Assembly: GCF_013204855.1 (NCBI RefSeq)
Contig: NZ_JABMKZ010000041.1
Location: forward strand, 1 to 64,000
Direction: 5' to 3'
Length of the DNA stretch: 64,000 bases
Source of the DNA: Paenibacillus alba
GTDB taxonomy: Bacteria; Bacillota; Bacilli; Paenibacillales; NBRC-103111
The notes under the pieces are model-generated. The model searched no databases, was not told where the DNA came from, and saw only the letters and a program-made list of their open reading frames with translations. The position numbers and the translations under genes were made by a program. Shown piece by piece: positions 24,689 to 36,200 of this stretch (position 1 is its first letter; the number at the start of each line of letters is the position of its first letter).

Positions 24689-25879
24689 TTATTTTTGAAT
24701 TGTAGCAACCGCGCCCGCACCAACTGTACGTCCGCCTTCACGAATCGCGAAGCGTGTTCCTTCTTCGATTGCGATTGGGTTGATCAGTTCAACTGTAACT
24801 GTGATGTTATCACCTGGCATAACCATCTCAGTACCTTCTGGAAGGGAGATGATACCTGTTACGTCAGTTGTACGGAAGTAGAACTGTGGACGGTAACCAG
24901 TGAAGAAAGGCTTATGACGGCCACCCTCTTCTTTAGTTAGAACGTAGATTTGAGCTGTGAAGTTCGTGTGTGGTTTAACTGAACCTGGTTTCGCAAGAAC
25001 TTGTCCACGCTCGATGTCTTTACGGTCAACACCACGAAGCAATGCTCCGATGTTGTCCCCAGCTTGAGCGGAATCAAGCAATTTACGGAACATCTCTACA
25101 CCAGTTACGATGCATTTACGAGTTTCTTCAGCGATACCAACGATTTCAACTTCTTCTTGTACTTTAACAGTACCACGCTCAACACGACCAGTTGCAACTG
25201 TTCCACGACCAGTGATTGAGAATACATCCTCAACCGGCATAAGGAACGGTTTGTCAGTTTGACGCTCAGGAGTTGGGATATAAGTATCAACTTGTTCGAA
25301 CAACTCGATGATTTTGTCAGCCCAAGGACCATCTGGGTTTTGAAGAGCTTCACGAGCTGCTCCACGGATGATTGGAGTATCATCGCCTGGGAACTCATAT
25401 TCGTTAAGAAGGTCGCGAACTTCCATCTCAACCAATTCAAGCAACTCTTCGTCTTCAACCATATCACATTTGTTAAGGAATACTACGATGTAAGGTACGC
25501 CTACTTGACGGGAAAGAAGGATGTGCTCACGAGTTTGCGGCATAGGGCCGTCAGCTGCGGATACAACCAGGATCGCTCCGTCCATTTGTGCTGCACCAGT
25601 AATCATGTTCTTAACATAGTCGGCATGTCCAGGACAGTCAACGTGTGCGTAGTGACGATTAGGTGTTTCGTACTCAACGTGAGCTGTGGAGATTGTGATA
25701 CCGCGCTCGCGCTCTTCTGGTGCTTTATCGATTTGGTCGAAAGCTACTGCTGCTCCACCGTATCTTTTGGACAATACAGTAGTGATTGCAGCTGTTAAAG
25801 TTGTTTTACCATGGTCGACGTGACCGATAGTACCGATGTTAACATGCGGTTTGTTACGTTCAAATTTAGCCTTTGCCAT
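24689..25879 (-). CDS. tuf: Elongation factor Tu
   Basis: This 396-residue GTPase delivers aminoacyl-tRNA to the ribosome. G1 GHVDHGKT is at about residues 18-25, the switch region RGITI follows, G3 is DCPGH and G4 NKCD, then two beta-barrel domains. It is the last gene of the str transcript, 39 bp after fusA, and has its own strong terminator, so the S10 operon starts afresh downstream. Confidence 0.99.
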   Translation of the reverse strand: MAKAKFERNKPHVNIGTIGHVDHGKTTLTAAITTVLSKRYGGAAVAFDQIDKAPEERERGITISTAHVEYETPNRHYAHVDCPGHADYVKNMITGAAQMDGAILVVSAADGPMPQTREHILLSRQVGVPYIVVFLNKCDMVEDEELLELVEMEVRDLLNEYEFPGDDTPIIRGAAREALQNPDGPWADKIIELFEQVDTYIPTPERQTDKPFLMPVEDVFSITGRGTVATGRVERGTVKVQEEVEIVGIAEETRKCIVTGVEMFRKLLDSAQAGDNIGALLRGVDRKDIERGQVLAKPGSVKPHTNFTAQIYVLTKEEGGRHKPFFTGYRPQFYFRTTDVTGIISLPEGTEMVMPGDNITVTVELINPIAIEEGTRFAIREGGRTVGAGAVATIQK

Positions 25880-25918
25880 TTTAAACGATTCCTCCTTAGA
25901 GTGACTATTAGTTTTATA

Positions 25919-27994
25919 TTAAGCGCCTTTGCCTTTTGCAATAATTTCTTCTGCAATGGACTTAGGTACTTCTTCATAATGCGAAAGTTCCATGGAGTAA
26001 ACACCACGGCCTTGTGTTCTCGAACGAAGTGTTGTGGAATAACCAAACATTTCGGAAAGAGGTACCTTAGCACGGATGACTTGCGCTCCATGACGGCTGT
26101 CCATACCTTCGATACGTCCACGACGGGAGTTAAGGTCACCCATAACATCGCCCATGTACTCTTCTGGTACAGTAACTTCAACCTTCATGATTGGCTCAAG
26201 AAGAACCGGTTTACATTTTTCTTTTGCTGCTTTAAGAGCCATGGATCCCGCAATTTTGAACGCCATTTCATTGGAGTCAACATCATGGTATGATCCATCA
26301 ACAACAGTAGCTTTGATATCCACGAGCGGGAATCCTGCGATTACACCGTTTTTCATGGACTCTTCGATACCAGCTTGAATAGGTGCGATATATTCTCTAG
26401 GAATAGATCCCCCTACTACCTTGTTCTCGAAGATGAAACCAGTGCCAGCTTCTTGAGGTTCAAACTCAACCCAACAATGTCCGTATTGACCACGACCACC
26501 GGATTGACGAACGAATTTACCCTCAACTTTAGCAGCAGCACGGAATGTTTCACGGTATGCTACTTGAGGTTTACCTACATTCGTTTCTACTTTGAATTCA
26601 CGAAGCATACGGTCAACGAGGATTTCAAGGTGAAGCTCACCCATACCCGCGATGATCGTTTGTCCTGTTTCTTCATCTGTAGAAGCACGGAACGTAGGAT
26701 CTTCTTCTGCAAGCTTTTGCAATGCGATACCCATTTTATCTTGGTCGGCTTTCGTTTTCGGCTCAACAGCAAGCTGGATAACCGGTTCAGGAAAGACCAT
26801 TTTCTCAAGGATAACAGGGTTCTTCTCATCACAAAGTGTATCACCAGTTGTTGTATCTTTCAAGCCAACAGCCGCGGCAATATCACCTGCGTATACGATG
26901 CTGATTTCTTGACGTGAGTTCGCATGCATTTGCAGAATACGACCAACACGCTCACGTTTGCCTTTAGTTGCGTTAACAACATAGGAACCGGAGTTCAATG
27001 TACCAGAGTATACACGGAAGAAGGTAAGACGACCAACGAAAGGATCTGTCATGATTTTGAATGCAAGTGCTGAGAACGGTTGATCATCAGCAGACTTACG
27101 AATCACTTCAGTACCATCGTCAAGTACACCTTTAATATCAGGTACATCAAGTGGGGATGGCAGGTAGTTGATAACTGCATCCAACATCAATTGAACACCT
27201 TTGTTTCTGTAAGAAGACCCTACGATAACTGGGAAGATTTTCACTTCACAGACACCTTTACGTAGCGCTCCTTTGATCTCATCAACAGTAAGCTCTTCAC
27301 CTTCGAGATATTTCATTGTAAGCTCTTCATCAAGCTCAGCAACTTTCTCGATCAGTTCCAATCTTAATTCTGCAACTTGATCTTTGAACTCAGCAGGAAT
27401 TTCAACTTTCTCGATATCCTTGCCAAGATCGTCTTTGTACATATACGCCACTTCTTCAACTAAATCGATGATTCCTTTGAATTCATTCTCAGCACCGATC
27501 GGAAGTTGAATAGCAACTGCATTTGCACCAAGCTTTAGACGCATGGATTCAACAACTTGCAAGAAGTCTGCACCGATGATATCCATTTTATTTACGTATG
27601 CGATACGTGGAACGTTGTATTTATCAGCTTGTCTCCAAACTGTTTCCGATTGAGGCTCAACGCCCTCTTTCGCACTAAATACACCAACTGCTCCATCCAA
27701 CACACGAAGGGAACGCTCTACCTCAACAGTAAAGTCAACGTGTCCCGGGGTATCAATGATATTGATGCGGTGACCTTCCCATTGCGCAGTCGTAGCGGCG
27801 GAAGTAATCGTGATTCCGCGCTCTTGTTCCTGTTCCATCCAGTCCATCGTAGCTGCACCTTCGTGCACTTCTCCGATTTTGTGAACTTTACCAGTGTAGT
27901 AAAGAATACGCTCTGTTGTTGTCGTTTTACCAGCATCGATATGAGCCATGATCCCGATATTACGTGTGTTTTTTAAGGAGAACTCTCTAGCCAT
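25919..27994 (-). CDS. fusA: Elongation factor G
   Basis: This 691-residue translocase begins MAREFSLKNTRNIGIMAHID. G1 AHIDAGKTT is at about residues 17-25, with DTPGH and NKMD motifs, followed by domains II-V. The length matches Bacilli EF-G, and no sign of a FusB-type change is visible. It lies 39 bp after rpsG. Confidence 0.99.
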   Translation of the reverse strand: MAREFSLKNTRNIGIMAHIDAGKTTTTERILYYTGKVHKIGEVHEGAATMDWMEQEQERGITITSAATTAQWEGHRINIIDTPGHVDFTVEVERSLRVLDGAVGVFSAKEGVEPQSETVWRQADKYNVPRIAYVNKMDIIGADFLQVVESMRLKLGANAVAIQLPIGAENEFKGIIDLVEEVAYMYKDDLGKDIEKVEIPAEFKDQVAELRLELIEKVAELDEELTMKYLEGEELTVDEIKGALRKGVCEVKIFPVIVGSSYRNKGVQLMLDAVINYLPSPLDVPDIKGVLDDGTEVIRKSADDQPFSALAFKIMTDPFVGRLTFFRVYSGTLNSGSYVVNATKGKRERVGRILQMHANSRQEISIVYAGDIAAAVGLKDTTTGDTLCDEKNPVILEKMVFPEPVIQLAVEPKTKADQDKMGIALQKLAEEDPTFRASTDEETGQTIIAGMGELHLEILVDRMLREFKVETNVGKPQVAYRETFRAAAKVEGKFVRQSGGRGQYGHCWVEFEPQEAGTGFIFENKVVGGSIPREYIAPIQAGIEESMKNGVIAGFPLVDIKATVVDGSYHDVDSNEMAFKIAGSMALKAAKEKCKPVLLEPIMKVEVTVPEEYMGDVMGDLNSRRGRIEGMDSRHGAQVIRAKVPLSEMFGYSTTLRSRTQGRGVYSMELSHYEEVPKSIAEEIIAKGKGA

Positions 27995-28033
27995 AGGTCG
28001 TTATGTCTCCTTTCTGAAATTAATTTTCTTATT

Positions 28034-28504
28034 CTACCAACGATAATGAGCGAATGCTTTGTTAGCTTCAGCCATTTTGTGCGTATCTTCACGTTTCTTA
28101 ACGGAAGAACCTGTGCTGTTGCTAGCATCGATAATTTCGTAAGCCAATCTTTCTTCCATCGTCTTCTCACCGCGTAGGCGGGAGTAGTTGACCAACCAAC
28201 GCAAGCCTAATGTCGAACGACGATCAGGTCTTACTTCGATAGGCACTTGATAGTTCGCTCCACCAACACGGCGAGCTTTGACTTCAAGTACTGGCATAAT
28301 GTTTTTGATAGCTGCTTCGAACACTTCCATTGGCTCTTTACCTGTACGATCTTTCACGAGGTTAAAAGCATTGTATAAAATGGACTGTGCTACCCCTCTT
28401 TTTCCATCAATCATGATACGATTGATAAGACGAGTGACAAGTTTGCTATTATAAATTGGATCTGGCAATACGTCTCTGCGAGTAACTGGACCTTTACGAG
28501 GCAT
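28034..28504 (-). CDS. rpsG: 30S ribosomal protein S7
   Basis: This 156-residue primary 16S 3'-domain-binding protein begins MPRKGPVTRRDVLPDPIYNS and ends KAFAHYRW, both typical of Bacilli. It lies 44 bp after rpsL in the str cluster. Confidence 0.98.
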   Translation of the reverse strand: MPRKGPVTRRDVLPDPIYNSKLVTRLINRIMIDGKRGVAQSILYNAFNLVKDRTGKEPMEVFEAAIKNIMPVLEVKARRVGGANYQVPIEVRPDRRSTLGLRWLVNYSRLRGEKTMEERLAYEIIDASNSTGSSVKKREDTHKMAEANKAFAHYRW

Positions 28505-28548
28505 AGTTATCCCCCTTTCTTATAAGAATCATCCCTGATTATTATCTC

Positions 28549-28968
28549 TTATTTTTTAACTTTCGGACGTTTCGTACCGTATTTGGAACGGGATTGCTTA
28601 CGGTTGTTAACACCGGAAGTATCCAGCGCGCCACGCACGATGTGATAACGTACCCCTGGAAGATCTTTAATTCTACCTCCACGGATCAATACAACACTGT
28701 GTTCTTGCAGGTTGTGACCGATACCTGGAATGTAAGCTGTCACCTCTACGCGGTTCGTTAAACGAACACGTGCATATTTACGAAGTGCGGAGTTAGGCTT
28801 CTTAGGAGTCATAGTACCTACACGCGTGCAGACACCACGTTTTTGAGGTGCACTCAAATCCGTTGCTTCTCTTTTCAAAGCGTTAAAACCTTTTTGCAAA
28901 GCTGGTGATTTAGATTTATCCACCTTCGCTTGACGACCTTTACGTACTAGTTGGTTAATTGTTGGCAT
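28549..28968 (-). CDS. rpsL: 30S ribosomal protein S12
   Basis: This 139-residue decoding-centre protein carries the two loops where streptomycin-resistance changes occur. TPKKPNSALRKYARVRLTN and RGGRIKDLPGVRYH both hold the wild-type Lys residues, so streptomycin sensitivity is expected from this gene. A 161-bp gap, without evident promoter or hairpin, separates it from the L7Ae-family gene. Confidence 0.98.
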   Translation of the reverse strand: MPTINQLVRKGRQAKVDKSKSPALQKGFNALKREATDLSAPQKRGVCTRVGTMTPKKPNSALRKYARVRLTNRVEVTAYIPGIGHNLQEHSVVLIRGGRIKDLPGVRYHIVRGALDTSGVNNRKQSRSKYGTKRPKVKK

Positions 28969-29129
28969 ATCGCCACCTCCTCCCTACATTCATAACATGA
29001 TGTTCTCTTGCAAGCCCACAGATCCAGGCGAGTCATAAATGAGCAAATAGAAAGTCCTTGCCATGGACAGCTGCAAAAGTCATGAAAACTTATGTATGCT
29101 AAGCCCACTAACAAAAACGTCATTAGCGT

Positions 29130-29381
29130 TTATTCATTTACAACAGCTGCTACCGCAGCTCCAACTTCAATTCCACATGCTTTACCTAGCATCTTCATAG
29201 AATCTACGTAGGTTACAGGTATTCCCTTCTGCGTACAGAGGGCTACCAGTTTTATCGTCAATCGCGGATCTGCATCTTTGGAAACAAATACTTCGACAGC
29301 TTGATCTTGCTCCACTATCTTCGTGACTTTCTTAGTACCTACACGTATATTCTTCGCCTGTTTGACTTTATCATAAGACAT
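29130..29381 (-). CDS. rplGB: L7Ae-family K-turn-binding protein (YbxF/RplGB)
   Basis: This 83-residue protein of the L7Ae/L30e/S12e fold matches the B. subtilis YbxF class, which binds kink-turn RNAs in vitro. Visible family parts are AKNIRVGTKKVTKIVEQDQA and VALCTQKGIPVTYVDSMKML. It is the first gene after the rpoBC terminator and has a near-consensus promoter, so it leads the str transcript. The precise cellular role is not settled. Confidence 0.9.
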   Translation of the reverse strand: MSYDKVKQAKNIRVGTKKVTKIVEQDQAVEVFVSKDADPRLTIKLVALCTQKGIPVTYVDSMKMLGKACGIEVGAAVAAVVNE

Positions 29382-29433
29382 AAGGCACCCCCTTCAAAGA
29401 AAGGAAAGAATATCAACTTAGGCACACTACGAT

Positions 29434-29462
29434 ATATTAGCACTTTGAACTTCGAGTGTCAA
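29434..29462 (-). promoter_or_regulatory. str operon promoter (sigma-A)
   Basis: On the minus strand TTGACA (29457-29462) and TAATAT (29434-29439) are 17 bp apart, directly after the rpoC terminator and about 55 bp before the L7Ae-family gene. Confidence 0.8.
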
Positions 29463-29513
29463 GGAATAACTTCTCTTCCCCATCAACAATCTCATAGTTT
29501 CATATGAAAAATG

Positions 29514-29550
29514 AAAAGGGATCGCTCACTTCATTCAAAGTGAGCATCCC
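29514..29550 (-). terminator. Terminator after rpoC
   Basis: On the minus strand GGGAT-G-CTCACTTTGAATGAAGTGAG-CG-ATCCC forms a long hairpin followed by TTTTCATTTTT. Confidence 0.85.
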
Positions 29551-29568
29551 TCTCTCATTATATCGTCT

Positions 29569-32500
29569 TTATTCGACTGCGACCGTTTCTTTCTCAAGGT
29601 CCTCATCTTGCACGACAACTTCGTTAGGATCCGTAATACGGATGTTCCGGTAACGAGGCATACCTGTACCTGCAGGAATGAGCTTCCCGATAATAACGTT
29701 CTCCTTAAGACCAAGCAATTGGTCAACCTTGCCTTTGATCGCGGCATCTGTCAAGACACGTGTAGTCTCTTGGAAGGATGCTGCAGATAGGAAGGAATCT
29801 GTCTCAAGGGACGCCTTCGTAATACCGAGCAAGATTGGTCTTGCTACAGCCGGCTCGTTGCCAGCGAACAAGGCTACTTTGTTAGCTGCTTCGTATTCAT
29901 GAATGTCTACGAAGGAACCTGGAAGAAGCGTTGTATCTCCAGCGTCAACGATACGGATTTTCCGCAACATTTGACGAACCATAACTTCGATATGCTTATC
30001 GTTAATTTCTACCCCTTGGTTACGATAGACGCGTTGAACCTCTTGCAGAATGTAGTTCTGCACGCCGCGGATACCTTTAATACGAAGCATCTCTTTCGGA
30101 TCGATAGATCCGTCAGTCAACTCATCTCCAGCTTCCACTTGTTGATTCAATGAAACACGAACACGTGAACCGTAAGGAACTGCATATACTTTGGATTCCG
30201 CTTCGCCTTGGACTTCAATCTCACGACGGTCCTTCGCTTCACGGATCTCTTTGACGGTACCATCAATCTCGGAAATGATCGCTTGACCTTTCGGATTCCG
30301 AGCTTCGAAGAGCTCTTGAATACGCGGCAAACCTTGCGTAATATCGTCTCCGGCAACACCACCGGTATGGAATGTACGCATCGTCAGCTGTGTTCCTGGC
30401 TCACCGATGGATTGTGCAGCAATAATACCAACAGCCTCACCAACCTCAACGAATTGGCCAGTAGCCAAGTTGCGGCCGTAACATTTTTTGCATACACCAT
30501 GATTCGTGCGGCAGCTAAGAACGGAACGAATTTGCAATTTCTCGATGCCAGCTTCGATAATCGTGTCTGCAATACCGGACTCGATGAGTTCATTGCGTTG
30601 AACAATAACTTCACCTGTTTTCGGATGACGAAGCGTTTCATACGCATAGCGCCCTTCAATACGGTCGTAAAGATCTTCAATAACCTCTTTACCGTCTTGA
30701 ATTTTGCTAACCATGAAGCCTTTGTCTGTTCCGCAATCATCTTCACGTACGATTACGTCTTGTGCTACGTCAACGAGACGACGAGTCAAGTAACCGGAAT
30801 CGGCAGTACGCAGGGCTGTATCGGCAAGACCTTTACGCGCTCCGTGCGTGGAGATAAAGTACTCCAAGATCGTTAAGCCTTCACGGAAGTTTGATTTAAT
30901 CGGCAACTCCATAATTTTACCGGATGGATTCGCCATCAAACCACGCATACCGCCAAGCTGTGTAATCTGGGATTTGTTACCCCGTGCTTTGGATTCAACC
31001 ATCATGCTGATGGAGTTGTACTTATCTAGGGATTTCATCAAGATATCTGTGATTTCATCCTTCGCTTTACTCCAGATCGCAATGACACGGTCATAACGCT
31101 CTTCATCCGTAATCAAACCACGACGGTATTGATTCGTAACTACGCGTACTTTCTCTTCGCAATCCTTGAGGATAGCTACTTTTTCAGTTGGAACTACAAC
31201 GTCAGAGACAGCTACGGTAATACCCGCTTTCGTGGAATACGTGAATCCAAGCTCTTTGATTTTATCAAGGATCATCGACGTTTGTGTCGTGTGGTATTTA
31301 CGGAAACACTCAGCAATAATAGAACCGAGATATTCTTTACCTACCGCTTTGTTCTCTTCGCGTTCCAACATAATGGCTCTGAGATCAGCACCTTTTTCAA
31401 AAACAAAGTGAGCATCAGGGATACCATTGAGCAAATTCGTTTTGGTTGGCTCATTAATGAACGGGAAATCGCTAGGGAAGATCTCATTCATAATAATTTT
31501 ACCAATTGTTGTGATTAGAATTGCATTTTGTTGCTTCTCAGTGAAGCTAACTTTGTTCAAAGCTTTTGCAGGAATGGCAACACGTGCGTGCAGCGCCATT
31601 TTGCCCGATTGGTAAGAAGAAACCGCTTCGTGAACAGTTCTGATAATAGAACCTGCACCTTTAGCGAATTTGTTGTCTGTTGTCAAATAGAAGCTTCCCA
31701 GAACCATATCCTGTGAAGGCGTAACAACCGGCTTACCATCTTTCGGATTCAAAATGTTGCCTGACGCAAGCATCAGCAAACGAGCTTCAGCTTGAGCTTC
31801 AGAGGACAATGGTACGTGAACGGCCATTTGGTCACCGTCGAAGTCAGCATTGTAAGCTGTACAAACGAGCGGATGGAGCTTAATGGCGCGGCCTTCAACC
31901 AGAATCGGTTCGAAAGCTTGAATACCAAGTCTATGCAGCGTAGGGGCACGGTTCAGCAGAACCGGGTGCTCCTTGATTACTTCTTCTAGAACATCCCATA
32001 CATCCGGGCTTACGCGTTCTACTTTGCGTTTCGCACTTTTGATGTTGTGAGCCAAACCTTTATTCACAAGCTCTTTCATAACGAAAGGCTTGAACAATTC
32101 AAGTGCCATTTCCTTCGGAAGACCACATTGGTACATCTTCAGGTTAGGACCTACAACGATAACGGAACGTCCGGAGTAATCGACACGTTTACCGAGCAAG
32201 TTTTGACGGAAACGGCCTTGTTTACCTTTCAGCATATGGCTGAGGGATTTCAAAGGACGGTTACCAGGTCCTGTAACAGGGCGGCCGCGACGACCGTTAT
32301 CAATAAGCGCATCGACCGCTTCTTGAAGCATCCGTTTCTCATTTTGAACAATGATATCCGGAGCCCCTAGGTCGAGCAATCTTTTGAGACGGTTGTTACG
32401 GTTGATAACACGACGGTACAAATCATTCAAGTCGGAAGTCGCGAAACGACCGCCGTCGAGCTGTACCATCGGGCGAAGCTCAGGAGGGATAACCGGAAGT

Positions 32501-33189
32501 ACATCCAGAATCATCCAGCCAGGCAGGTTTTTGGAGTTACGGAAAGCTTCCATAACTTCCAATCGCTTAATCGCACGATTACGGCGTTGACCTTGCGCTG
32601 TTTTGAGTTCTTCTTTAAGCGTATCTACTTCACGTTCGATATCGATGTCGACCAATAATTTCTTAACGGCCTCAGCACCCATACCAGCTTGGAAAGCATA
32701 CCCGTACTTCTCACGGTAACTGCGGTATTCTTTCTCGGAAAGCAGCTGCTTTTTCTCCAAAGGCGTATCACCTGGATCCGTAACAACATAGGAAGCGAAG
32801 TAGATAATTTCCTCCAAGGATCTTGGAGACATATCCAGCGCAAGCCCCATGCGGCTCGGAATACCTTTGAAGTACCAAATGTGAGATACCGGAGCAGCAA
32901 GTTCAATATGACCCATGCGCTCACGACGTACCTTCTGGCGTGTTACTTCAACGCCACAACGGTCACAAACGACGCCTTTATAGCGAACACGTTTGTATTT
33001 ACCGCAATGACATTCCCAATCTTTCGTAGGCCCGAAGATCTTTTCGCAGAAAAGACCTTCTTTCTCAGGCTTTAAGGTTCTGTAGTTAATCGTTTCCGGC
33101 TTCTTTACTTCCCCACGGGACCAAGAGCGAATTTTATCGGGTGATGCCAAGCCGATTTTCATAAACTCGAAGTTGTTAACGTCCATCAA
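29569..33189 (-). CDS. rpoC: DNA-directed RNA polymerase subunit beta'
   Basis: This 1206-residue beta' subunit holds the catalytic NADFDGDQM at about residues 450-458, which carries the Mg-binding aspartates. The N-terminal zinc ribbon is CHCGKYK...CDRCGVEV, and the second zinc site is in CRTNHGVCKKCYG. Start: TTG (33189) followed immediately by ATG (33186); GGAGG lies 8 bases before the TTG, and B. subtilis rpoC has a similar MLDVNNF start. It lies 69 bp after rpoB. Confidence 0.99.
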   Translation of the reverse strand: MMDVNNFEFMKIGLASPDKIRSWSRGEVKKPETINYRTLKPEKEGLFCEKIFGPTKDWECHCGKYKRVRYKGVVCDRCGVEVTRQKVRRERMGHIELAAPVSHIWYFKGIPSRMGLALDMSPRSLEEIIYFASYVVTDPGDTPLEKKQLLSEKEYRSYREKYGYAFQAGMGAEAVKKLLVDIDIEREVDTLKEELKTAQGQRRNRAIKRLEVMEAFRNSKNLPGWMILDVLPVIPPELRPMVQLDGGRFATSDLNDLYRRVINRNNRLKRLLDLGAPDIIVQNEKRMLQEAVDALIDNGRRGRPVTGPGNRPLKSLSHMLKGKQGRFRQNLLGKRVDYSGRSVIVVGPNLKMYQCGLPKEMALELFKPFVMKELVNKGLAHNIKSAKRKVERVSPDVWDVLEEVIKEHPVLLNRAPTLHRLGIQAFEPILVEGRAIKLHPLVCTAYNADFDGDQMAVHVPLSSEAQAEARLLMLASGNILNPKDGKPVVTPSQDMVLGSFYLTTDNKFAKGAGSIIRTVHEAVSSYQSGKMALHARVAIPAKALNKVSFTEKQQNAILITTIGKIIMNEIFPSDFPFINEPTKTNLLNGIPDAHFVFEKGADLRAIMLEREENKAVGKEYLGSIIAECFRKYHTTQTSMILDKIKELGFTYSTKAGITVAVSDVVVPTEKVAILKDCEEKVRVVTNQYRRGLITDEERYDRVIAIWSKAKDEITDILMKSLDKYNSISMMVESKARGNKSQITQLGGMRGLMANPSGKIMELPIKSNFREGLTILEYFISTHGARKGLADTALRTADSGYLTRRLVDVAQDVIVREDDCGTDKGFMVSKIQDGKEVIEDLYDRIEGRYAYETLRHPKTGEVIVQRNELIESGIADTIIEAGIEKLQIRSVLSCRTNHGVCKKCYGRNLATGQFVEVGEAVGIIAAQSIGEPGTQLTMRTFHTGGVAGDDITQGLPRIQELFEARNPKGQAIISEIDGTVKEIREAKDRREIEVQGEAESKVYAVPYGSRVRVSLNQQVEAGDELTDGSIDPKEMLRIKGIRGVQNYILQEVQRVYRNQGVEINDKHIEVMVRQMLRKIRIVDAGDTTLLPGSFVDIHEYEAANKVALFAGNEPAVARPILLGITKASLETDSFLSAASFQETTRVLTDAAIKGKVDQLLGLKENVIIGKLIPAGTGMPRYRNIRITDPNEVVVQDEDLEKETVAVE

Positions 33190-33258
33190 GGAGCAACCCT
33201 CCTTTAAGAATTTAAACCCACTATGCAGTGAATCGTTCTCGATCTATTGTGGTGTTCT

Positions 33259-36200
33259 TTATTCGTTGACTCCTAATTCAGAGCCCTCTAAGTTTAGGTT
33301 TAATTTATCGCTAGTGACTTCGTCATCATCGTCGGCTTCTCGCATTTCGATCTCTTCTTCATCGCCGGACAAGATTTTGACATCCATCCCCAAGCTTTGA
33401 AGCTCTTTGATCAAAACTTTGAATGATTCCGGAACACCTGGTTCTGGAACATTTTCACCTTTGACGATCGACTCGTATGTTTTCACACGGCCAACAACGT
33501 CATCTGATTTCACGGTAAGAATCTCTTGCAGTGTATAAGCCGCTCCGTAAGCCTCAAGCGCCCATACTTCCATCTCCCCGAAACGTTGTCCACCGAACTG
33601 CGCTTTACCACCCAGCGGCTGCTGAGTAACAAGGGAGTAAGGTCCTGTGGAACGGGCATGGATTTTATCATCAACCATGTGCGCCAATTTGATCATGTAC
33701 ATGACACCAACGGTAACTTCACGCTCGAACGACTCACCCGTACGACCATCGTACAGAATCGTTTTGCCGCTACGCTGCATACCAGCTTCTTCCATCGCAT
33801 CGAACACGTCATACTCACGCGCTCCATCGAATACCGGCGTTGCAGCATGGATACCGAGGTACTTGGAAGCCATACCCAAGTGAACTTCAAGCACTTGACC
33901 AATGTTCATCCGTGAAGGAACCCCTAGTGGATTCAATACAACTTCAACCGGCGTACCATCTGGCAGGAAAGGCATATCTTCTTCAGGAAGAATGCGTGCT
34001 ACTACCCCTTTGTTACCGTGACGTCCCGCCATTTTATCGCCTTCGGAAATTTTCCGTTTTTGCGCGATATAAACGCGTACGAGTTGGTTCACGCCTGGAG
34101 GCAGCTCATCGCCATTCTCACGAGTAAATACTTTCACATCTACGACAATACCATCTGTACCATGCGGTACGCGAAGGGATGTATCACGAACTTCACGAGC
34201 TTTCTCTCCGAAGATTGCATGCAGCAATCTTTCTTCCGCTGTCAGCTCCGTTACACCTTTTGGTGTGACTTTACCAACAAGGATATCGCCTGCGCCGATT
34301 TCGGCACCGACACGGATGATACCACGCTCATCAAGGTTTTTCAGTGCATCTTCCCCAACGTTCGGGATATCGCGTGTGATTTCTTCAGGTCCAAGCTTCG
34401 TATCACGTGCTTCGGACTCGTATTCCTCGATATGAATCGAAGTGTACACATCTTCTTTGACAAGCTTCTGGCTAAGCAAGATCGCATCCTCGTAGTTGTA
34501 ACCTTCCCAAGTCATGAAAGCTACGACAACGTTACGCCCAAGCGCCAATTCCCCTTGCTCTGTCGATGGTCCGTCGGCAAGAATATCGCCAGCCTTGACC
34601 AATTGTCCTTTTTTCACAATCGGACGTTGATTGATACACGTACCTTGGTTGGAACGCATAAATTTGTGAAGCTTATATTTGACGATGTTGCCGCTGACTA
34701 ATTTGCCGTCTACCAATTCCTGGCGACGCAGCCAAATTTCGTTGGCAGCAGCTTTTTCAATAATTCCATCAAATTTGGATACAATACATACTCCGGAGTC
34801 TTTAGCAACCTTATGCTCCATACCTGTACCTACGAGAGGTGCTTTAGGGATAAGCAAAGGAACAGCTTGACGTTGCATGTTTGAACCCATGAGCGCTCTG
34901 TTGGAGTCATCATTTTCGAGGAACGGAATTAGCGCCGTTGCAACGGAAACAACTTGCTTCGGAGAAACGTCCATGTAATCGACACGTTCAACCGGCAGCG
35001 TTAAGTTATCATCCTTGTAACGAACGATAATGGCATCTTCAACGAATTTGTTTTCTTCCGTCAATTCTGCGTTCGCTTGAGCGATAACATAGTTATCCTC
35101 TTCATCAGCAGTCAGGTACGCGATTTGATCGGTAACCAAACCTGTCTTCGGATCTACCCAACGGTAAGGAGCCTCAATGAAGCCATACTCATTAATACGG
35201 GCAAATGTCGACAACGAGTTGATCAAACCAATGTTCGGTCCCTCAGGGGTCTCAATAGGACACATACGGCCATAGTGAGAGTGATGCACGTCACGAACTT
35301 CCATCCCTGCGCGCTCTCTCGTCAAACCGCCGGGTCCGAGTGCAGATAGACGTCTTTTGTGCGTCAATTCAGCAAGTGGATTCGTTTGGTCCATAAACTG
35401 AGAAAGTTGGGAACTACCGAAGAACTCTTTAATAGATGCAATAACAGGTCGAATGTTGATCAAAGCTTGCGGAGTAATAACATTCGCATCTTGAATCGAC
35501 ATACGCTCACGAACAACACGTTCCATACGGGAAAGACCGATACGGAATTGGTTTTGCAGCAGTTCGCCTACAGAACGAAGACGACGGTTGCCCAAGTGGT
35601 CAATATCATCTGTATTCCCGATACCATGAAGCAGGTTGATGAAATAGTTAATGGATGAAATGATATCGGCAGGCGTAATATTCTTAACTGCTTTATCAAT
35701 CACACCATTGGAGATAACTTTAACAATCTTGCCTTCTTCTGTTGGTGAGTAAACATTAATGCACTGAACAGGGATTGTGTCCGCGCCAGTCACACCTTTG
35801 GGAATCGTGAATTCTTGATAACCTGCTCCTTTTTCAATAAAAGGAAGAATTTCATCAAGCACACGACGGTCAAGCAATTGTCCAGCTTCTGCAATGATTT
35901 CACCCGTTTCGGAATCCACCAGTGTTTCTGCTAAACGTTGATTAAACAATCTATTTTTGATGTGTAATTTCTTGTTGATTTTGTAACGTCCTACATTCGC
36001 TAGATCATAACGCTTCGGATCAAAGAAACGAGCAACGATCAAGCTTCTTGCATTATCAAGTGTAGGAGGCTCGCCCGGGCGAAGACGCTCATAGATTTCG
36101 ATTAACGCTTTTTCCGTAGAATCCGTGTTATCTTTATCGAGCGTATTGCGGATGTACTCATTATCACCGAGCAAATCCAGAATTTCAGCATCTGTGCCGA

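Noticed and set aside
25259..25798. Long plus-strand frames opposite tuf and fusA
   Set aside because: Antisense shadows caused by codon bias of highly expressed genes; no ribosome-binding site or family resemblance.
28969..29129. Regulatory RNA or small gene between the L7Ae-family gene and rpsL
   Set aside because: No hairpin, promoter or credible frame could be supported in this 161-bp gap.
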